From NCBI GenBank assembly GCA_024693845.1, contig JAILKJ010000058.1, positions 1 through 33,188 on the forward strand: DNA of 33,188 nt. The letters are read 5' to 3'. The number at the start of each line of letters is the position of its first letter. Position 1 is the stretch's first letter. Below the pieces are notes generated by a model. It saw nothing but the letters and a program-made list of their open reading frames with translations, was not told the origin of the DNA and did no database searches. The translations under genes were made by a program, and so were the position numbers. This DNA is from Lachnospiraceae bacterium. GTDB lineage: Bacteria; Bacillota; Clostridia; Lachnospirales; Lachnospiraceae. This document shows positions 31,464 to 33,188 of the stretch, piece by piece.

Positions 31464-32401
31464 GCTCCCTGCCCCCCTTCATAAATCTTACGGATCACTT
31501 CCTCCGTGGAGATCTCTTCCAGGCGGATATCCTTGATCCTGCTGGTTTTCTGCGTTTCGGCGATCACATGCATGACATCGGTCTTGCTCTCGTCAATGAC
31601 CTTCTCCACCCAGGAATCATCCGAAAGCCGCATGCGCAGCGTACGGTAGGAACCGAAATAGTTCTTCAGGTGGTCGATGTCGTTGTCGTATATTTTTTTC
31701 CCTTCGTCAATGATGACGATCCTTCTGCAAAGGGCATCCACATCCCCCATATCGTGGGTCGTCAGGATGACGGTGGTCTTCTTCACCTCATTTAATCCCA
31801 GGATCAGCTCACGGATCCTGGCCTTCATGGAAACATCCAGTCCTATGGTGGGCTCATCCAGAAAAACGATCCCCGGATTATGTAAAAAGGCAGCCAGGAT
31901 ATCACTGAGTGTCCTCTGTCCGAGAGACATCTGGCGCACGGGTTTATGAAGGATCGGCTCGATGTCCACCAGAGATCTGTAAAGCTCCAGCATATCCTGA
32001 TAATCCTTCTCCTCCACCAGATAGATATCCCTAAGGAGCTTAAAGGACTCGATCAGGGGCAGGTTCCACCACAGCTGGCTCCTTTGTCCGAAAACAACAC
32101 CGATGTTCTCCGAATTTGCTGTCCTGTCCTTATAAGGCACGAGTCCGTTTACCAGGATCTCTCCCTCGGTAGGCTCAAGAACGCCGGTCATCATTTTGAT
32201 GGTGGTGGATTTCCCCGCTCCGTTGGGACCCAGGTATCCGATGATCTCACCCTTCATGACCGTGAGCGAAACATCATTGACCGCCTGAACGATCTTGTAA
32301 TCTCTGGAAAACAGATCCTGAATACTGCCCTTCAGTCCTTCGTGACGATTTAACACCTTGAACTGCTTGCTGACATTTTTCATTACTACTGCTTCTGACA
32401 T
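31460..32401 (-). CDS. ABC transporter ATP-binding protein (COG4586-like)
   Basis: A 313-residue ATPase. Walker A GPNGAGKST is at 58-66, a Q-loop Gln is in GQRSQL, the signature is LGQR (MSLGQRTLSD) instead of LSGGQ, as in this subfamily, Walker B is in IVFLDEPTIGLD, and the switch His is in TTHDMGD. A C-terminal domain of about 75 residues follows. It drives the two ABC-2 permeases, most likely as an exporter. AAGGAGG lies about 9 bases before the ATG. It is first in the operon and divergent from an AraC-type regulator, which is likely to control it. Confidence 0.95.
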   Translation of the reverse strand: MSEAVVMKNVSKQFKVLNRHEGLKGSIQDLFSRDYKIVQAVNDVSLTVMKGEIIGYLGPNGAGKSTTIKMMTGVLEPTEGEILVNGLVPYKDRTANSENIGVVFGQRSQLWWNLPLIESFKLLRDIYLVEEKDYQDMLELYRSLVDIEPILHKPVRQMSLGQRTLSDILAAFLHNPGIVFLDEPTIGLDVSMKARIRELILGLNEVKKTTVILTTHDMGDVDALCRRIVIIDEGKKIYDNDIDHLKNYFGSYRTLRMRLSDDSWVEKVIDESKTDVMHVIAETQKTSRIKDIRLEEISTEEVIRKIYEGGQGA

Positions 32402-32449
32402 TTTTTCGCCTCCTTACGAATTTCTCAAAACCCCTTGCTTCTTTTAACG

Positions 32450-32479
32450 ATTATAAGTATATTATATGTAATAGCTCAA
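32450..32479 (-). promoter_or_regulatory. Sigma-A-type promoter for the ABC transporter operon
   Basis: On the minus strand a perfect TATAAT (32450-32455) lies 18 bases after TTGAGC (32474-32479, four of six). The predicted transcript starts about 40 bases before the ATPase gene. The -35 is only 20 bases from the nearest arm of the inverted repeat at 32500-32545, within reach of a bound regulator. Confidence 0.6.
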
Positions 32480-32496
32480 ATAAAGGGTGTTAAACG

Positions 32497-32502
32497 TATA
32501 AT
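32497..32502 (+). promoter_or_regulatory. Possible -10 element for the AraC-type gene
   Basis: A perfect TATAAT faces the regulator gene, but no recognisable -35 lies 16-18 bases upstream. Such a promoter would need an activator or be weak. It overlaps the first arm of the inverted repeat by three bases. Confidence 0.3.
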
Positions 32503-32545
32503 TTCATAACAATATTCTCCGTTTGTGCAATATTGTTATGAAATT
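32500..32545. repeat. Perfect 17-base inverted repeat, likely operator
   Basis: AATTTCATAACAATATT (32500-32516) and its exact reverse complement (32529-32545) flank a 12-base spacer. It lies between the divergent ABC operon and the AraC-type gene. The core TTGTTATGAAA occurs again at 32564-32574 across the regulator's start codon. It is not followed by a T run and so is not a terminator. Confidence 0.85.
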
Positions 32546-32568
32546 GTCCCGGATAGGTGAAAATTGTT

Positions 32569-33188
32569 ATGAAAAGAGAAATGATGGGACTTATCGTCAA
32601 ACGATCCGACGGTTCCGAGGAGATCAATTACGACGACCCCTCCTTCCCTTCTTATATCTACGACGGTTGGATCAAACCGAATGTCACCTGGGAAAAGGTT
32701 CCCCACTTCCACGAGGATGTGGAACTGCTCACCGTCACCTCCGGTAAAATGGCCTATTCCGTCAACGGAAAGACCATCCTTTTACATGCCGGCGATACCA
32801 TCTTTGTCAACGCCAATCAGATCCATTACAGCCTGACCGTGGATGAACAGACGGCCACCTATGTGATCTTCGTGGTCCATCCGAGCATCCTAAGCTCCTC
32901 TGTCGCGATTGAGATGCAGGCACTTTTACCGATCCTGAATAATCCGAACCTTCCCTATCTTCGGTTCCGCAACATCAACGAGAACACGAAGAAGATCTAT
33001 GATATCATGCTCTCCCTGCCGGGGATCCGGCGCGATCCCTTCCTGATCACCAAGAAGTTTTTCGAGATCTGGGAAGTCATTCTTTACCAAAGCAAAACCT
33101 ACGGTGTCATCGATGAGGGAAGCCAGATGGATGCCTACGCCCTCTCCTTCAAGGCCATGATGCATTTCATCCAGCAGGAATACCAGAG
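32569..33188 (+). CDS. AraC-family transcriptional regulator, N-terminal part, truncated by the window edge
   Basis: An open frame of 206 codons with no stop before the window ends. Residues about 45-90 form the cupin sensor domain of AraC regulators: HFHEDVELLTVTSGKMAYSV, then the turn LHAGDTIFVNANQIHYS. The helical linker to the DNA-binding domain is visible (FEIWEVILYQSK, AYALSFKAMMHFIQQEY), so the helix-turn-helix part should lie just beyond the window. AGGTGA lies about 9 bases before the ATG at 32569; a pair of ATG codons at 32581 is the alternative. It is divergent from the ABC operon, with an inverted repeat between them, so it probably regulates that transporter and itself. Confidence 0.88.
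   Translation, partial: MKREMMGLIVKRSDGSEEINYDDPSFPSYIYDGWIKPNVTWEKVPHFHEDVELLTVTSGKMAYSVNGKTILLHAGDTIFVNANQIHYSLTVDEQTATYVIFVVHPSILSSSVAIEMQALLPILNNPNLPYLRFRNINENTKKIYDIMLSLPGIRRDPFLITKKFFEIWEVILYQSKTYGVIDEGSQMDAYALSFKAMMHFIQQEYQ

Noticed and set aside
1-33188. Mobile elements, prophage, CRISPR arrays, tRNA or rRNA genes
   Set aside because: No transposase, integrase, phage structural gene, regularly spaced repeat or RNA gene sequence was recognised on either strand.

Overview
The window looks like chromosomal DNA from an anaerobic gut or rumen Firmicute, most likely Lachnospiraceae. Family-level signs are a DUF4317 protein, a BadF/HgdC-type activase fused to DUF2229 and HgdB-like regions, a membrane-anchored NEAT-like protein of the type seen in Lachnospiraceae, BIG2/CAP secreted proteins and AGGAGG-type ribosome binding sites. 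Base composition is roughly balanced. There are no transposases, phage genes, tRNA, rRNA or CRISPR arrays. Species cannot be fixed from the sequence. Coding is dense: no gap between genes exceeds about 175 bases.

Layout. (1) 1-4878, minus strand: a run of closely spaced genes reads leftward from a PAS-GGDEF diguanylate cyclase through truA, exodeoxyribonuclease III, a secreted BIG2-CAP protein and two coiled-coil proteins into a truncated exported protein. (2) 5053-7357: a DUF4317 gene (plus) converges on a catalytically degenerate rhomboid-like membrane protein with a zinc-ribbon tail (minus), sharing a bidirectional terminator. (3) 7524-12713, plus: a 1433-residue acyl-CoA dehydratase activase-type protein followed at 15 bases by purC and a strong terminator. 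(4) 12814-15581, minus: a secreted protein with a 12-Asp run, a small unknown protein, and metA with its own promoter. (5) 15677-20867, minus: overlapping genes for a membrane GGDEF protein, a short-chain dehydrogenase, an RluF-type pseudouridine synthase, NAD-dependent DNA ligase and nicotinamidase. (6) 21039-21854: a lone FliD-C-like protein with its own promoter candidate and terminator. (7) 21963-29755, minus: a surface and signalling run of a flavin-binding PNPOx-like protein, GH9 cellulase lipoprotein, NEAT-like membrane protein, membrane coiled-coil protein, response regulator, histidine kinase, lipoprotein and PHP phosphoesterase. (8) 29828-32401, minus: a three-gene ABC exporter, divergent from a truncated AraC-type regulator (plus); between them lies a perfect 17-base inverted repeat with a further copy of its core over the regulator's start codon.

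How the genes may work together. Region 7 resembles a self-contained envelope module, with polymer degradation and a possible iron/haem or related ligand protein at the surface next to a two-component system. Region 8 looks like an exporter with its divergent regulator. Region 5 joins NAD-consuming ligase to nicotinamide salvage. Two diguanylate cyclases, one with and one without the inhibitory I-site, each head a housekeeping operon. The best candidates for something undescribed are the region 8 operator, the region 7 cluster, the coiled-coil/CAP cluster at the left edge, and the lone FliD-C-like protein.
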